The notes beneath the pieces are model-generated. The model saw only the letters and a list, made by a program, of their open reading frames with translations. It did not search any database and was not told the origin of the DNA. This document shows, in pieces, positions 45,501 through 54,885 of a stretch of 64,000 nt of DNA. Position numbers and translations under genes: made by a program. This stretch comes from Maribacter forsetii DSM 18668 (lineage in GTDB: Bacteria; Bacteroidota; Bacteroidia; Flavobacteriales; Flavobacteriaceae). The stretch is taken from assembly GCF_000744105.1 (NCBI RefSeq), contig NZ_JQLH01000001.1, positions 4,450,367-4,514,366 on the forward strand. Reading direction: 5' to 3'. Numbering within the stretch: the stretch's first letter is position 1; every line of letters starts with the position of its first letter.

Positions 45501-45693
45501 CGTTCAAAGACCTGACAGGGTGGTGTTAAAAAACAACCATGCCACAATTATCGATTATAAAACAGGGGAACGGAACCCCGTTTATCATCATCAAATAAAT
45601 GCATATGCTCAGAGTTTTGAAAATATGGGCTACACCATTGATCACAAAATCATCGTATACATTAATACAGAAATAGAATTAGATTATATATAA
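42598..45693 (+). CDS. UvrD/RecB-like helicase-nuclease, AddA-type
   Basis: 1031 residues from a GTG at 42598. Superfamily 1A helicase: Walker A NASAGSGKTYALAK (K17), ITFTNKAVNEMKHRIL, DEFQDTSQMQWENL (Walker B), VGDPKQAIYRWRGG, MTIHKSKGLEFPVV and LLYVVLTRAVKAL in the usual order. The C-terminal RecB-type nuclease is short, with RPDRVVLKNNHATIIDYKTGE holding D and xYK residues. It should act with the AddB-like protein at 48423 in double-strand break repair. The two genes are split by kbl and ompA. Confidence 0.92.
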   Translation: MSNNSFTIYNASAGSGKTYALAKVYLKIILASPQNFRKILAITFTNKAVNEMKHRILNSLFEFSKTTSLEEANPLFIDIINETDHTFKELPALSKLRLKQILHNYAFFDISTIDKFTHRLIRTFAKDLKIPQNFEVVLDVDLLLQEAVERVISKAGEDPEFTKVLLDFALEKIEDDRSWDIGFDLLKIGKLIFDENNAEHLKLLKDVELADFLKLQGHLKKQTKNLEKRIVELATAAIDTITASGLDLKDFPRETLPNHFKKIIAGNFTPTQLYNNKLEDNLIEGKIVKATVKNAPEDLAPQLLQHYQAIKQLIYKRGLYANINRNIIPFALLNAIQKELKIIQEEKDQLSISEFNTLIAKEVKNQPAPFIYERLGEKYRHYFIDEFQDTSQMQWENLIPLIGSAMEGEDELGSTGSLFLVGDPKQAIYRWRGGKAEQFLELATHQTHPFTIQSDLVTLPKNYRSYAEVINFNNNFFQSISPFLENDIYQEFFKIGNTQETNHKEGGYVHISLLEEDNDEEYAASTLATIQQCLDQGYTYSDICIIIRKKKHGLLLADFLMQHNIPVVSSDSLLLSESTKANFLVQLIRYMVQPTEQEIQYEILNFLSEGKKDKHAYIYENLGKLDAHLLETYGFDASKLRQTSVFDGLAYAIKTFDLIPTSDAHLSAFMDLVFDVEQKYGSDMQSFLDYWDKKGNSASISTPENMESVQIMTIHKSKGLEFPVVIFPYADSNVYEEIDPKLWLPVNKEEFLSFSEVLINKKQEVQQYGELESLLYEIDHQKLQLDAFNLLYVVLTRAVKALFIISANKLDKKGEHNTNYYSGLFIHFLKSIGEYQQDKLSYDFGELMPQTAKEQTNTDQLTIPYIYTNKDRPDFKILALAGTLWDEGLDVAINQGNIIHYILGAIYTTSNLDRAVQMALQKGLIKEQEVNGIKEIVKKVIFHKDLTQFYQNDVEVLNERDLLLDDGTVQRPDRVVLKNNHATIIDYKTGERNPVYHHQINAYAQSFENMGYTIDHKIIVYINTEIELDYI

Positions 45694-45699
45694 AGGAAT

Positions 45700-46893
45700 A
45701 TGTACGGAAAAATCAAAGAACATTTACAGCAAGAAATTGACAACATTAAAAATGACGGACTCTTTAAAGAGGAAAGAATTATTGTTTCTCCGCAAGATGC
45801 GGTCATTAAAATTGATACGGGAAAAGAAGTTATTAATTTCTGTGCCAATAATTATTTAGGACTATCATCTCACCCAGATGTTATACAAGCCGCTAAAGAT
45901 GCTATGGACACTCATGGCTTTGGCATGTCTTCTGTTCGATTTATTTGTGGTACACAAGATATACACAAAACCCTAGAACAAAAGATAGCACATTTCTATG
46001 GCACGGAAGACACCATATTATATGCAGCAGCCTTTGATGCAAATGGCGGTGTATTTGAACCTTTGCTTACCGCCGAAGATGCTATTATATCAGATTCTTT
46101 GAATCACGCCTCTATTATTGACGGTGTTCGTCTATGTAAAGCAAAACGTTACCGTTACGCCAACAGCGATATGGCAGATTTGGAAGCACAACTGATCAAA
46201 GCAAATGAAAACGGAGCTCGATTTAAAATTATTGTTACAGATGGTGTATTCTCTATGGACGGTATTGTAGCTCCTTTAGATAAAATATGTGATCTAGCCG
46301 ATAAGTATGATGCTTTAGTGATGATCGATGAATGCCATGCTACCGGATTTATTGGTGAAAAAGGAAAAGGAACCTTAGAGGAAAAAGGAGTAATGGGTAG
46401 AATTGATATAATTACCGGAACCCTAGGTAAGGCATTAGGTGGCGCCATGGGCGGTTACACTACCGGAAAAAAAGAAATTATCACGCTATTAAGACAGCGC
46501 TCCAGACCTTACTTATTCTCCAACTCTTTAGCACCAGCTATTGTAGGCGCATCTATTAAGGTGTTTGATATGCTAGAGAACGATACTTCTTTACGGGATA
46601 AGTTGCAAGAAAACACTGCATACTTTAAAAAAGGTATTAAAAATGCAGGCTTTGACATTGTTGACGGAGATTCTGCAATTGTTCCCGTAATGTTATACGA
46701 TGCCAAATTATCGCAAGATATGGCCAACAAATTATTGGAAAAGGGTATTTACGTTATTGGTTTCTTCTACCCTGTAGTGCCAAAAGGCAAGGCCCGTATT
46801 AGGGTTCAACTATCTGCAGCACACACTAAAGAACATTTAGATACCGCTATTAAGGCATTTACAGAAGTTGGAAAAGAATTAAAAATCGTTTAA
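45700..46893 (+). CDS. kbl: Glycine C-acetyltransferase (2-amino-3-ketobutyrate CoA ligase)
   Basis: 397 residues, as in E. coli Kbl. PLP enzyme that splits 2-amino-3-oxobutyrate to glycine and acetyl-CoA in threonine breakdown. The FCANNYLGLSSHPDVI N-terminus, the MIDECHATGFIGEKGKGT block and the PLP-lysine segment GTLGKALGGAMGGYT are typical. It begins 6 nt after the helicase gene stop, suggesting co-transcription. No threonine dehydrogenase gene is in the window. Confidence 0.94.
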   Translation: MYGKIKEHLQQEIDNIKNDGLFKEERIIVSPQDAVIKIDTGKEVINFCANNYLGLSSHPDVIQAAKDAMDTHGFGMSSVRFICGTQDIHKTLEQKIAHFYGTEDTILYAAAFDANGGVFEPLLTAEDAIISDSLNHASIIDGVRLCKAKRYRYANSDMADLEAQLIKANENGARFKIIVTDGVFSMDGIVAPLDKICDLADKYDALVMIDECHATGFIGEKGKGTLEEKGVMGRIDIITGTLGKALGGAMGGYTTGKKEIITLLRQRSRPYLFSNSLAPAIVGASIKVFDMLENDTSLRDKLQENTAYFKKGIKNAGFDIVDGDSAIVPVMLYDAKLSQDMANKLLEKGIYVIGFFYPVVPKGKARIRVQLSAAHTKEHLDTAIKAFTEVGKELKIV

Positions 46894-46941
46894 ATGCAGT
46901 ATTTAATCTATTAAATGCGCAAAAAAAAATAGGAAATTGAT

Positions 46942-46972
46942 TTTGTTAATAATATTTAACAAGTTACATTTG
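46942..46972 (+). promoter_or_regulatory. Full promoter of ompA (TTTG-N19-TACATTTG)
   Basis: TTTG 46942-46945, 19-nt spacer, TACATTTG 46965-46972. Both elements and spacing match the consensus. The leader is about 30 nt. Suits a highly expressed envelope gene. Confidence 0.75.
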
Positions 46973-47006
46973 CAGCTAATAAACACTTAAACTTAAAATT
47001 TAATAC

Positions 47007-48350
47007 ATGAAACATCTTAGCAAATTATTGGCGGTTGCCCTACTTGTAGTAGGTATCAACAGCATACAAGCGCAAGACGAGAATAACCCTTGGCAAGTGC
47101 AATTTGGGGTTAATGCCATTGACGTATATCCAACTTCGGATGTAAGTTCTTTCGGTAACGAATTCTTCAATGTGAACGATCACTGGAACATTTTACCTTC
47201 TATCTCTTATGTAGGAGTATCTAAGTCAATAGGAGATGGTTTCTCTGTTGGTGCAAGAGGTTCTCTTAACAAAATCAGCAAATTAGGTGATACTAGCGTT
47301 GACGATTTATCTCACTACGCTATAGATGGTACAATTAAATATGATATCATAAAAAGACAAACTGTTATCGATCCTTTCGTAGAAATCGGTGGTGGTTATA
47401 CTTGGATCGATGAAATCGGTGCTGGTACTGCAAATGGTGGTATTGGTGTAAACATCTGGTTTTCTGAAAACTTAGGTCTTACATTACAATCTTCTTATAA
47501 GCATGCTTTCGAAGATTACTTAGCTCCTCACTTCCAACACTTAGCTGGTATTTCAGTTAAATTTGGTGGTACTGATACTGATGGTGACGGTGTTTACGAT
47601 AAAGATGATGCTTGTCCAGAAGTTGCTGGTCTTGAAGCATTCAACGGTTGTCCTGATTCTGACGGAGATGGCATCGAAGACAGCAAAGATGCTTGTCCTA
47701 ACGAAGCTGGTTCTAAAGAAATGAACGGATGTCCTGATGCTGACGGTGACGGTGTTGCTGATAAAGATGATGCTTGTCCTAACGAAGCTGGTCTTCCTGC
47801 TTTAGCTGGTTGTCCTGATGCTGATGGTGACGGTGTTGCTGATAAAGATGACGCTTGTCCTTCTGAAGCTGGTCCTGCTGAAAACAAAGGTTGTCCTTGG
47901 GCTGATAAAGACGGTGACGGTGTACTTGACAAAGATGATCAATGTCCAGATGTTGCTGGTACAGTAGCTAACGCTGGTTGTCCTGAAGTAACTGAAGAAG
48001 TTCAAAAGCAATTGAACGATTACGCTAGAACTATCTTATTTGATACTGGTAAATCTTCTATCAAAGCTGAGTCTACTTCTGTAATGGTTGACATTATCAC
48101 AATCCTTAAAGAATACCCTAACGCTAAGTTTACTGTTGAAGGTCATACTGACAGCGTAGGTAGCGAAAAATTAAACCAAAGCCTTTCTGAGTCAAGAGCT
48201 CTTTCTGTAAAAGAATTCTTAGTAGACAAAGGAATCGAAGAGTTTAGATTATCTGCTGTAGGATACGGTGAGTCTAAGCCAATGGCTACAAACAATACAA
48301 GAGCTGGTAGAGCTCAAAACAGAAGGGTAGAAATTAACTTAGTAAAATAA
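47007..48350 (+). CDS. OmpA-family outer-membrane protein with TSP type 3 repeats
   Basis: 447 residues. Signal peptide ends IQAQ (about 22). An eight-strand beta-barrel spans about 23-190. Five calcium-binding thrombospondin type 3 repeats (DxDGDGV.DxxDxCP, about 190-325) follow, then a C-terminal OmpA domain (about 335-447) with the peptidoglycan-binding pattern VEGHTDSVGSEKLNQSLSESRA. It anchors the outer membrane to the wall and is usually very abundant. Codon use is strikingly uniform (many GGT, GCT, GAC), as in highly expressed genes. Own strong promoter and terminator. Confidence 0.95.
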   Translation: MKHLSKLLAVALLVVGINSIQAQDENNPWQVQFGVNAIDVYPTSDVSSFGNEFFNVNDHWNILPSISYVGVSKSIGDGFSVGARGSLNKISKLGDTSVDDLSHYAIDGTIKYDIIKRQTVIDPFVEIGGGYTWIDEIGAGTANGGIGVNIWFSENLGLTLQSSYKHAFEDYLAPHFQHLAGISVKFGGTDTDGDGVYDKDDACPEVAGLEAFNGCPDSDGDGIEDSKDACPNEAGSKEMNGCPDADGDGVADKDDACPNEAGLPALAGCPDADGDGVADKDDACPSEAGPAENKGCPWADKDGDGVLDKDDQCPDVAGTVANAGCPEVTEEVQKQLNDYARTILFDTGKSSIKAESTSVMVDIITILKEYPNAKFTVEGHTDSVGSEKLNQSLSESRALSVKEFLVDKGIEEFRLSAVGYGESKPMATNNTRAGRAQNRRVEINLVK

Positions 48351-48381
48351 GTTTAATAAAAACCTAAGTGTTTTAATAAAT

Positions 48382-48411
48382 AAAAGCTCCGCAATATTGC
48401 GGAGCTTTTTT
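48382..48411 (+). terminator. Intrinsic terminator of ompA
   Basis: AAAAGCTCCGCAA pairs perfectly with TTGCGGAGCTTTT around TA, followed by T. It ends 12 nt before the AddB-like gene. Confidence 0.9.
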
Positions 48412-48422
48412 ATTTTTACACC

Positions 48423-51167
48423 ATGCAGAGCTTTATAAAAGATGTAGTACAAGAAGTAATAAAGAATAACCCAGATACTGGTAACGTAGTTTTTATACTA
48501 CCCAGTAAACGTGCAGGTGTTTTTCTCAAAAAAATACTAGCACAATCTCTCACCAATACAGTACTTGCTCCAGAAATCTACAGTATTGAAGATTTCATTG
48601 AAAAGGTCTCTAACCTAGTTACCGCAAATACGACCACACAATTATTTGAACTCTATAATGCCTATTTGAAAGTGGGCGATTATGAAAAGGAATCCTTTGA
48701 TTCTTTTTTAAAATGGGGACAGATCCTTTTGCAAGATTTTAATGAAGTAGACCGTTACTTAGTTGACGCATCTACCCTTTACCAAAATGTTGCCGCTATA
48801 CAAGAGGTCAACCACTGGTCATTGAACCCTGATAATTCTGAAATGATAGAAAACTATCTTCATTTCTGGAGATATCTAGAAGGTATATACAATCAATTTA
48901 ATAACAGCTTACTTGAACAAGGTCTAGGGCACCAAGGTCTTATTTATAAAACCTCGGTATCAGAATTGCCAAACTACCTCAACAATACTAATAAGAAACA
49001 TATATTCTTAGGTTTCAATGCACTTAACACTGCAGAAAGTATACTGATCCAAACCATTCTTGAAAAAACAGATGCTTCCATTTATTGGGATATTGATCCT
49101 TACTTTTTACAAGACAACATTCATGATGCAGGTTTTTTTATACGCAACTATAAAAGCTCTTGGAATATTTTAAAAGACAAGCCTCTTGCAGGACTCACCA
49201 ATTACTACAATACCAAAAAGAATATTGAGATTATTGGTGTACCAAAAAATATCTCACAAGTAAATTATGTGGGTGATTTATTGTACAAAATTCAGAATGA
49301 CTCACCAGATGCTCTACGCAATGCTGCTATTGTACTTGGTAATGAAGAATTATTAAATCCGTTATTAAATTCTATACCCAATAATATACCAGCTACCAAT
49401 ATTACCATGGGTCAAAAGTTAGCATCTACTACTTTGGCTAGCTTTTTTACCAACCTTATAGAGTTTCATGAACAAAAGACCGAAAAAGGATGGTTCTACA
49501 AGCACTTGCTTAATCTTTTGACACATTCGTATGCTGTACTTTTATTTGACGCAAATGAAGTCTCTACAGACAGTTTAATATCAAAAATTAAAACAAATAA
49601 CTGGTCATATATCACCAATGCACAAATACGTGAACTATTACCAGAAAATGCAGCAATCAACTTACTGTTCGAAGATGTAAAGAATAACCCGAATCGACTT
49701 ATAGATAATTTTTTAGCTCTTATTGAAGCCATAAGAGTTATAGACGTAGTAAAAGAAAATTCTCTTTTGTTAGAGCAGCTTTATAAATTCTTTACACTAT
49801 TTAATCAGCTAAAGGATCTTTGTAACAGTTTTACCTATATAAATAATTTAAAAAGTTTAAAACATCTATTTTCACAGTTGTTAAGCTCAGAAACTTTAGA
49901 TTTTCAGGGGAATCCTATTGAAGGCATTCAAATTATGGGAATGCTAGAAAGTCGCTTGTTAGATTTTGAAACTATTATCATCACTTCTGTAAACGAAGGC
50001 GTATTACCTTCAGGTAAATCTAACAATTCATTTATTCCGTACGATCTAAAAATCAAAAACGGATTACCTACCTATAAAGAGAAAGATGCTGTTTATACGT
50101 ATCACTTCTATCGCTTACTACAACGTGCCAAAAATGTATATATACTGTACAATACCGAACCAGATGCATTAGAAGGCGGAGAACGAAGTCGATTGATTAC
50201 ACAGTTATTGACAGATGATAATAGAACAAATATTAAATCTTTTATAGCTACACCAACTATACAACCTATAACCAAAGAAATTGAACAGGTAGAAAAAACC
50301 ACTTCCCTGGCTGCGCTTATACAAGACAAAGCTAGAAAAGGTTTTTCTCCTAGCTCACTTAGTAACTACATTAGAAACCCTATCGATTTCTACAAGCAGA
50401 ATTTATTAAACATTAATGAGGTATTACAAGTAGAAGAAACCTTAGCGCCCAATACTTTCGGTACCATTGTACATGATAGTTTAGAAGAACTGTATACACC
50501 TTTAATTGGTAAACCGCTTACGGCAGATCTACTAAATGGCATTCGAAAAGGAATACCTACCATTGTCGCTCAGAATTTTGAAAAAACCTTTAAAGATGGA
50601 AACATTAGTTCTGGTAAAAACTACATTTCTTTTCATGTTATTCTTAAATACATACAAACATTTATTGATGTTGAGGTAAAAGAACTTGCCGACCATAGTA
50701 TTACCATTATTGCATTAGAGCAAGCGCTATCAGTGCCTTTAGAAGTTGCCGGATTAGATTTCCCTATCATCTTAAAAGGAAAATTAGACCGTGTAGATGA
50801 ATATGACGGTATAACCCGTATCATAGATTATAAAACCGGGAAAGTAGAACGCCGTAATGTAGAGATTGTAGAATGGGATGTTTTGACCGATGAATATCAG
50901 TACAGTAAGGCGTTTCAGTTGCTTTGCTACGGATTGATGTATTCTAAAACACATCCTACAGAAAACTTATCTATTCAGGCAGGTATTATCTCTTTAAAGA
51001 ATTTTGCAGAAGGTACGTTGTTATTTGCACAAAAAGAATCTGCCCGATCAACCACAAAAAACCATATTATCACTAATGAGGTCATCTCTGATTTCGAGCA
51101 GATTCTTGGTCAGTTAATTACAGAAATCTGTAATGCTGACATTCCATTTACAGAAAAAGAAGTGTAA
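48423..51167 (+). CDS. PD-(D/E)XK nuclease family protein, AddB-type
   Basis: 914 residues. The N-terminal half is a degenerate helicase-like fold (FILPSKRAGVFLKKIL, VNEGVLPSGKSNNSFIPYDL) without a working Walker A. The C-terminal RecB-like nuclease domain carries the H of TIVHDSLEELY, LDRVDEYDGITRIIDYKTG (D and xYK) and QLLCYGLMY. It is expected to be the partner of the AddA-type protein at 42598. No terminator between it and the convergent SDR gene 2 nt away was seen. Confidence 0.88.
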   Translation: MQSFIKDVVQEVIKNNPDTGNVVFILPSKRAGVFLKKILAQSLTNTVLAPEIYSIEDFIEKVSNLVTANTTTQLFELYNAYLKVGDYEKESFDSFLKWGQILLQDFNEVDRYLVDASTLYQNVAAIQEVNHWSLNPDNSEMIENYLHFWRYLEGIYNQFNNSLLEQGLGHQGLIYKTSVSELPNYLNNTNKKHIFLGFNALNTAESILIQTILEKTDASIYWDIDPYFLQDNIHDAGFFIRNYKSSWNILKDKPLAGLTNYYNTKKNIEIIGVPKNISQVNYVGDLLYKIQNDSPDALRNAAIVLGNEELLNPLLNSIPNNIPATNITMGQKLASTTLASFFTNLIEFHEQKTEKGWFYKHLLNLLTHSYAVLLFDANEVSTDSLISKIKTNNWSYITNAQIRELLPENAAINLLFEDVKNNPNRLIDNFLALIEAIRVIDVVKENSLLLEQLYKFFTLFNQLKDLCNSFTYINNLKSLKHLFSQLLSSETLDFQGNPIEGIQIMGMLESRLLDFETIIITSVNEGVLPSGKSNNSFIPYDLKIKNGLPTYKEKDAVYTYHFYRLLQRAKNVYILYNTEPDALEGGERSRLITQLLTDDNRTNIKSFIATPTIQPITKEIEQVEKTTSLAALIQDKARKGFSPSSLSNYIRNPIDFYKQNLLNINEVLQVEETLAPNTFGTIVHDSLEELYTPLIGKPLTADLLNGIRKGIPTIVAQNFEKTFKDGNISSGKNYISFHVILKYIQTFIDVEVKELADHSITIIALEQALSVPLEVAGLDFPIILKGKLDRVDEYDGITRIIDYKTGKVERRNVEIVEWDVLTDEYQYSKAFQLLCYGLMYSKTHPTENLSIQAGIISLKNFAEGTLLFAQKESARSTTKNHIITNEVISDFEQILGQLITEICNADIPFTEKEV

Positions 51168-51169
51168 TA

Positions 51170-51880
51170 CTACTTCTTGTCTGGTCTTGTAGGCCTTACC
51201 TCAATTTTACTAGGCAAGGTTCTTTTGTTCATTTGTAATAAGTCTAACACCAATTCACCAATATCTTCCGGTTGAATTTTCCATGCATCTTTTTCATCTG
51301 GTTCGTTGTTATTAAAATGTGTTGCCACAGAACCTGGCATTATAGTAGACACTTTAATATCATACTTTCTTAAATCTAACATTGCAGCTTGCGTAAAACC
51401 AACTACCCCAAATTTAGAAGCATTGTACCCAGCTGCTTTTGCGAAGAAATTGGTACCTGCCAAACTTGCCAATGTAATGTAATACCCTTTAGACTTCTTT
51501 AATTCTTCTACAGATGCTTTTAGCGTATGAAATGCACCGTTAAGGTTGGTATCTATCATTTGGTGCCATTCATCATCCGTCATTTCATCAATAGGCGCAA
51601 AGTTACCAACTCCGGCATTTGCCAAAACCACATCTACTTGTCCCCACTTCTCTATTATTTTAGCAACGGCATTTTTCTCATCTGCCATTATTGCTACGTC
51701 AGAAACAATGCCCAAAACATCATCGTTATTAAAATCTTTTAACGCCTGATTTACACTTTCTTGAGACCTACCGCTAATGGCAACTCTCATGCCTTGTTTC
51801 AATAATGTTTGTGCTACTGCAAATCCTATTCCCTTGGTGCCTCCTGTGATATAGGCTACTTTATTTTTTAAATCTTTCAT
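51170..51880 (-). CDS. SDR-family oxidoreductase
   Basis: 236 residues, classical short-chain dehydrogenase. NAD(P) motif TGGTKGIGFAVA (about 13-24), NAG segment LANAGVGNFAPI, catalytic Ser in TLASLAGT and YNASK (Tyr-x3-Lys, about 149-153). Resembles the ketoacyl-reductase-like subgroup, but the substrate is unknown. Ends 2 nt from the convergent AddB gene. Divergent from the sugar transporter with 116 nt between. Confidence 0.9.
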   Translation of the reverse strand: MKDLKNKVAYITGGTKGIGFAVAQTLLKQGMRVAISGRSQESVNQALKDFNNDDVLGIVSDVAIMADEKNAVAKIIEKWGQVDVVLANAGVGNFAPIDEMTDDEWHQMIDTNLNGAFHTLKASVEELKKSKGYYITLASLAGTNFFAKAAGYNASKFGVVGFTQAAMLDLRKYDIKVSTIMPGSVATHFNNNEPDEKDAWKIQPEDIGELVLDLLQMNKRTLPSKIEVRPTRPDKK

Positions 51881-51996
51881 CGTTCAATTTTTAATAATAT
51901 CACAAGTTAGCGATTCTCTATTTTTTTTGTTGTCCTTTTAGATTAAGATTTAACGGTTTTGATTCGTTATATTTAACTACAACTTAATACTCAACA

Positions 51997-53337
51997 ATGA
52001 ACAGAATTATCATTTGGTCAATAACCGTGGCCCTCGCAGGATTTTTATTTGGATTCGATACTGTTGTCATCAGCGGCGCAAACGAACCTATCAAACAAAT
52101 CTGGAACACATCACCTTTATTTCACGGCACCTTTATTATGAGTATGGCACTATGGGGTACTGTTGTAGGCTCTCTTTTTGGCGGTATCCCTACCAAAAAC
52201 TTAGGTCGTAAAAAGACCTTACTCTGGGTGGGGGTTCTATTCTTGGTTTCTGCCCTTGGCTCTGCCTTGGCCCAAGACCCTTATTCCTTCTCCATATTTC
52301 GTTTTATTGGTGGTGTGGGTGTTGGTATCTCATCTGTTGCAGCACCTATTTATATCTCTGAAATTACATCAAAAGAGAATCGTGGTAAACTTGGCGGACT
52401 CTACCAGTTCTGGTTGGTATTTGGTATTCTACTTGCTTTTGTTTCTAACTGGTTGCTTAAAGGATTTGACGGAGAAAATGATTGGCGTTGGATGTTGGGC
52501 GTAGAAGCTATACCCGCATTTATATATACCTTAATGGTGTTTACCGTACCGGAAAGCCCCAGATGGTTGGCGCTACACAAAAAGGATGATGCTGGTGCAT
52601 TGAAAATATTAGAGATCATATACTCAAAAGAAAAAGCGGCACAGCAGCTGACAGAGATAAAAACGGACCTTAAACATACAACTAAAAGCGAAAAATTATT
52701 TCAAAAGAAATATTCTAAAGTTCTTTGGCTGGCTTTTTTTATTGCATTTTTCAACCAGCTTTCTGGTATTAACTTTGTACTATATTATGCTCCTGAAATA
52801 CTAGAACAGGCAGGGCTGGGAGGTAAGGAATCTTTATTTAATTCCATCGCCATTGGTATTGTAAATCTCGTATTCACCTTTATTGGAATACGCTTGTTAG
52901 ATAAATTGGGCAGGCGCCAATTGATTATCATTGGGTCTATTGGCTACATTATAAGTTTGATTATGGTGGGACTCTGTTTTCAGATGGATTTAGGTTCTAC
53001 CCTAACATTAACCTTCATCTGTACATTTGTTGCCTCTCATGCCATTGGGCAAGGTGCGGTAATATGGGTGTTTATCTCTGAGATATTCCCTAACAGTGTT
53101 CGTGCTTACGGGCAATCTTGGGGTGTTAGCGTTCATTGGGTATTTGCAGCGATTATTACGTTGATCACTCCGTTTTTCTTGGATGCTACAGAGGGAGTTT
53201 TAAAAGACCAAGTGTGGTATATCTATTACTTCTTCTGCGCAATGATGGTATTCCAACTTATTTGGGCAATTACCAAAATGCCGGAAACCAAAGGGGTTTC
53301 TTTAGAGGAATTGAGTAAAGAACTGGTGAAGGAGTAA
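51997..53337 (+). CDS. MFS sugar transporter (sugar porter family)
   Basis: 446 residues, 12 predicted membrane helices. Sugar-porter signatures: GFDTVVISGA near the N-terminus, GRKKTLLWVG, RFIGGVGVGISSVAAPIYISEI, and PESPRWL after helix 6. Later come QLSGINFVLYYAPEI in helix 7 and PETKG at the C-terminus. A proton- or sodium-coupled monosaccharide importer; the particular sugar is not shown. Divergent from the SDR gene, convergent with the AraC regulator. Confidence 0.94.
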   Translation: MNRIIIWSITVALAGFLFGFDTVVISGANEPIKQIWNTSPLFHGTFIMSMALWGTVVGSLFGGIPTKNLGRKKTLLWVGVLFLVSALGSALAQDPYSFSIFRFIGGVGVGISSVAAPIYISEITSKENRGKLGGLYQFWLVFGILLAFVSNWLLKGFDGENDWRWMLGVEAIPAFIYTLMVFTVPESPRWLALHKKDDAGALKILEIIYSKEKAAQQLTEIKTDLKHTTKSEKLFQKKYSKVLWLAFFIAFFNQLSGINFVLYYAPEILEQAGLGGKESLFNSIAIGIVNLVFTFIGIRLLDKLGRRQLIIIGSIGYIISLIMVGLCFQMDLGSTLTLTFICTFVASHAIGQGAVIWVFISEIFPNSVRAYGQSWGVSVHWVFAAIITLITPFFLDATEGVLKDQVWYIYYFFCAMMVFQLIWAITKMPETKGVSLEELSKELVKE

Positions 53338-53356
53338 GCTCATAAGGCTAAAATAT

Positions 53357-53390
53357 AACAGCCCTTATTACCTGCATAATAAGGGCTGTT
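53357..53390. terminator. Bidirectional hairpin between MFS gene and AraC regulator
   Basis: Perfect 14-bp inverted repeat (53357-53370 and 53377-53390) around a 6-nt loop. T run is short on both sides. Confidence 0.75.
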
Positions 53391-53417
53391 TACAACCTAA
53401 ACAATACTAAAACCTGT

Positions 53418-54329
53418 TTAGTTCATTTTATATTTTTCTCTGTATTCCGTTGGGCTAACACCTTCTTTCTTTTTGAACAACCTTGAGAAATAGTGTGGAT
53501 ATTCAAAACCCAGTTCATAGGCTACCTCAGCAATACTCTTATGAGGTTGTAGCAACATATTCTTGGCTTCGTCTATCAATAACAATTGCAAATGCTCTGT
53601 TGTGGTCTTACCGGTTTCCTTTTTTAAGGTGTCACTAAGATAGCGCTGAGAAACGGACATATTATTTGCTATCTGCTCAATACTGGGAATACCGTTTTCC
53701 TGTAATTCACCAGATGCAACATACTTCGACAGTTGTTCATTAAACTGCTCCAATAAACTCGTAGAAAGCTCCTTTCTGTTAACGAACTGCCTTTCATAAA
53801 AACGATTGGCATATTTCAACAAGGTACTTAACTGCGAGATGATGATGTCTTTGCTGAATTCATCTTGATTGTTCTGATATTCTATTTCAATATTCTCGAC
53901 AATGGATTCTATCTGCTTTTCTTCTTTTGGTGAAAGGTGCAAGGCTTCATTGACCGAATACGAAAAGAATCCATACTTCTTGATCTGATGCGCCAAATCC
54001 GTTCCCTTTAAAAAGTCTTCGTGAAAATTGATCGAAAAACCTTTTTGTTCAAATACCACCGCCTTAGTCCATTGCAATACTTGTCTAGGCGCAATAAAAA
54101 ATAAGGCTCCGTTATTAAAATCGTAATTGGTACGACCGTAGTTTAAATTGCCATCTACTATCTTTTTGAAGCTAATGGTATAGCAATCGTTGGTAATTGG
54201 TGGCGAACTTTCTTTTGGGCAAGGTAAGAATCCGTCGCCCGTGGCTGAGAACACACTTAACATAGGGTGCTCGGGTCTTGGGAGTTCTAAATAAGCCAAG
54301 TATTCCGATAAGGTTTTAAAATGCTGCAT
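53418..54329 (-). CDS. AraC-family transcriptional regulator
   Basis: 303 residues. The N-terminal part (about 1-170) is a cupin-like sensing region. The C-terminal AraC-type double helix-turn-helix is at about 200-300, with NNMSVSQRYLSDTLKKETG and the signature EVAYELGFEYPHYFSRLFKK. Two nt after the membrane-protein gene upstream on the same strand and co-directional with an SDR gene. The group probably forms an operon controlling itself; effector unknown. Confidence 0.92.
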   Translation of the reverse strand: MQHFKTLSEYLAYLELPRPEHPMLSVFSATGDGFLPCPKESSPPITNDCYTISFKKIVDGNLNYGRTNYDFNNGALFFIAPRQVLQWTKAVVFEQKGFSINFHEDFLKGTDLAHQIKKYGFFSYSVNEALHLSPKEEKQIESIVENIEIEYQNNQDEFSKDIIISQLSTLLKYANRFYERQFVNRKELSTSLLEQFNEQLSKYVASGELQENGIPSIEQIANNMSVSQRYLSDTLKKETGKTTTEHLQLLLIDEAKNMLLQPHKSIAEVAYELGFEYPHYFSRLFKKKEGVSPTEYREKYKMN

Positions 54330-54331
54330 AA

Positions 54332-54844
54332 CTACTTCTTCAATTCTTTTTCCGCTGCCAATAACTGTTTATTATACCCGTCTATTCTGGCATGTGCGGT
54401 ACCGTCAACCAACAAAATAACCATCAACATGGCAATTGCGGTTATGGTACTTGCCCTCCAAATTGGGGTGCTTACAAATAGGATTACCAATGCACATGCT
54501 ATGATAAGTAAAGGAATTACTTTAAAAACAATAGTATCATATTCCTTTAAGGTAGCCTCGGCACGCGCTAATTCACTGTCTACAAATGCAACGGCATCTG
54601 CATGATATGCATTTTCAAATTGCGTGACCCTTGCTTTGTTGGTAAAAAACAAACCCAGACCAATGATTAAAAGTAAACTGCCCGCAACCAATGTTGGTAT
54701 AATGTAGGCTCTAGCCATATCTGTTTTCCCCAATTGCCAAAAGCCAACGCTTGCTACTAAAAATGCCATACCGAAGAGCATGAAAAACGGCGTTGAAAAA
54801 AGTTCGGCCTTTGCCCAATCTGTTGCTGCCTTTAATATATCCAT
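54332..54844 (-). CDS. Membrane protein, unknown
   Basis: 170 residues with four hydrophobic segments (about 18-38, 47-67, 108-127, 130-148). A soluble segment lies between the second and third. No family recognised. Lies between SDR and AraC genes in a minus-strand operon with gaps of 2 and 41 nt. Confidence 0.75.
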   Translation of the reverse strand: MDILKAATDWAKAELFSTPFFMLFGMAFLVASVGFWQLGKTDMARAYIIPTLVAGSLLLIIGLGLFFTNKARVTQFENAYHADAVAFVDSELARAEATLKEYDTIVFKVIPLLIIACALVILFVSTPIWRASTITAIAMLMVILLVDGTAHARIDGYNKQLLAAEKELKK

Positions 54845-54885
54845 AGCTGATGTTTTAAAGTGTTATACTAAGGTTGTTTACTAAT

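Noticed and set aside
47594..47932. Open frame opposite the OmpA calcium repeats
   Set aside because: Shadow of the repetitive thrombospondin type 3 segment; product is Ser/Pro/Ala low complexity.
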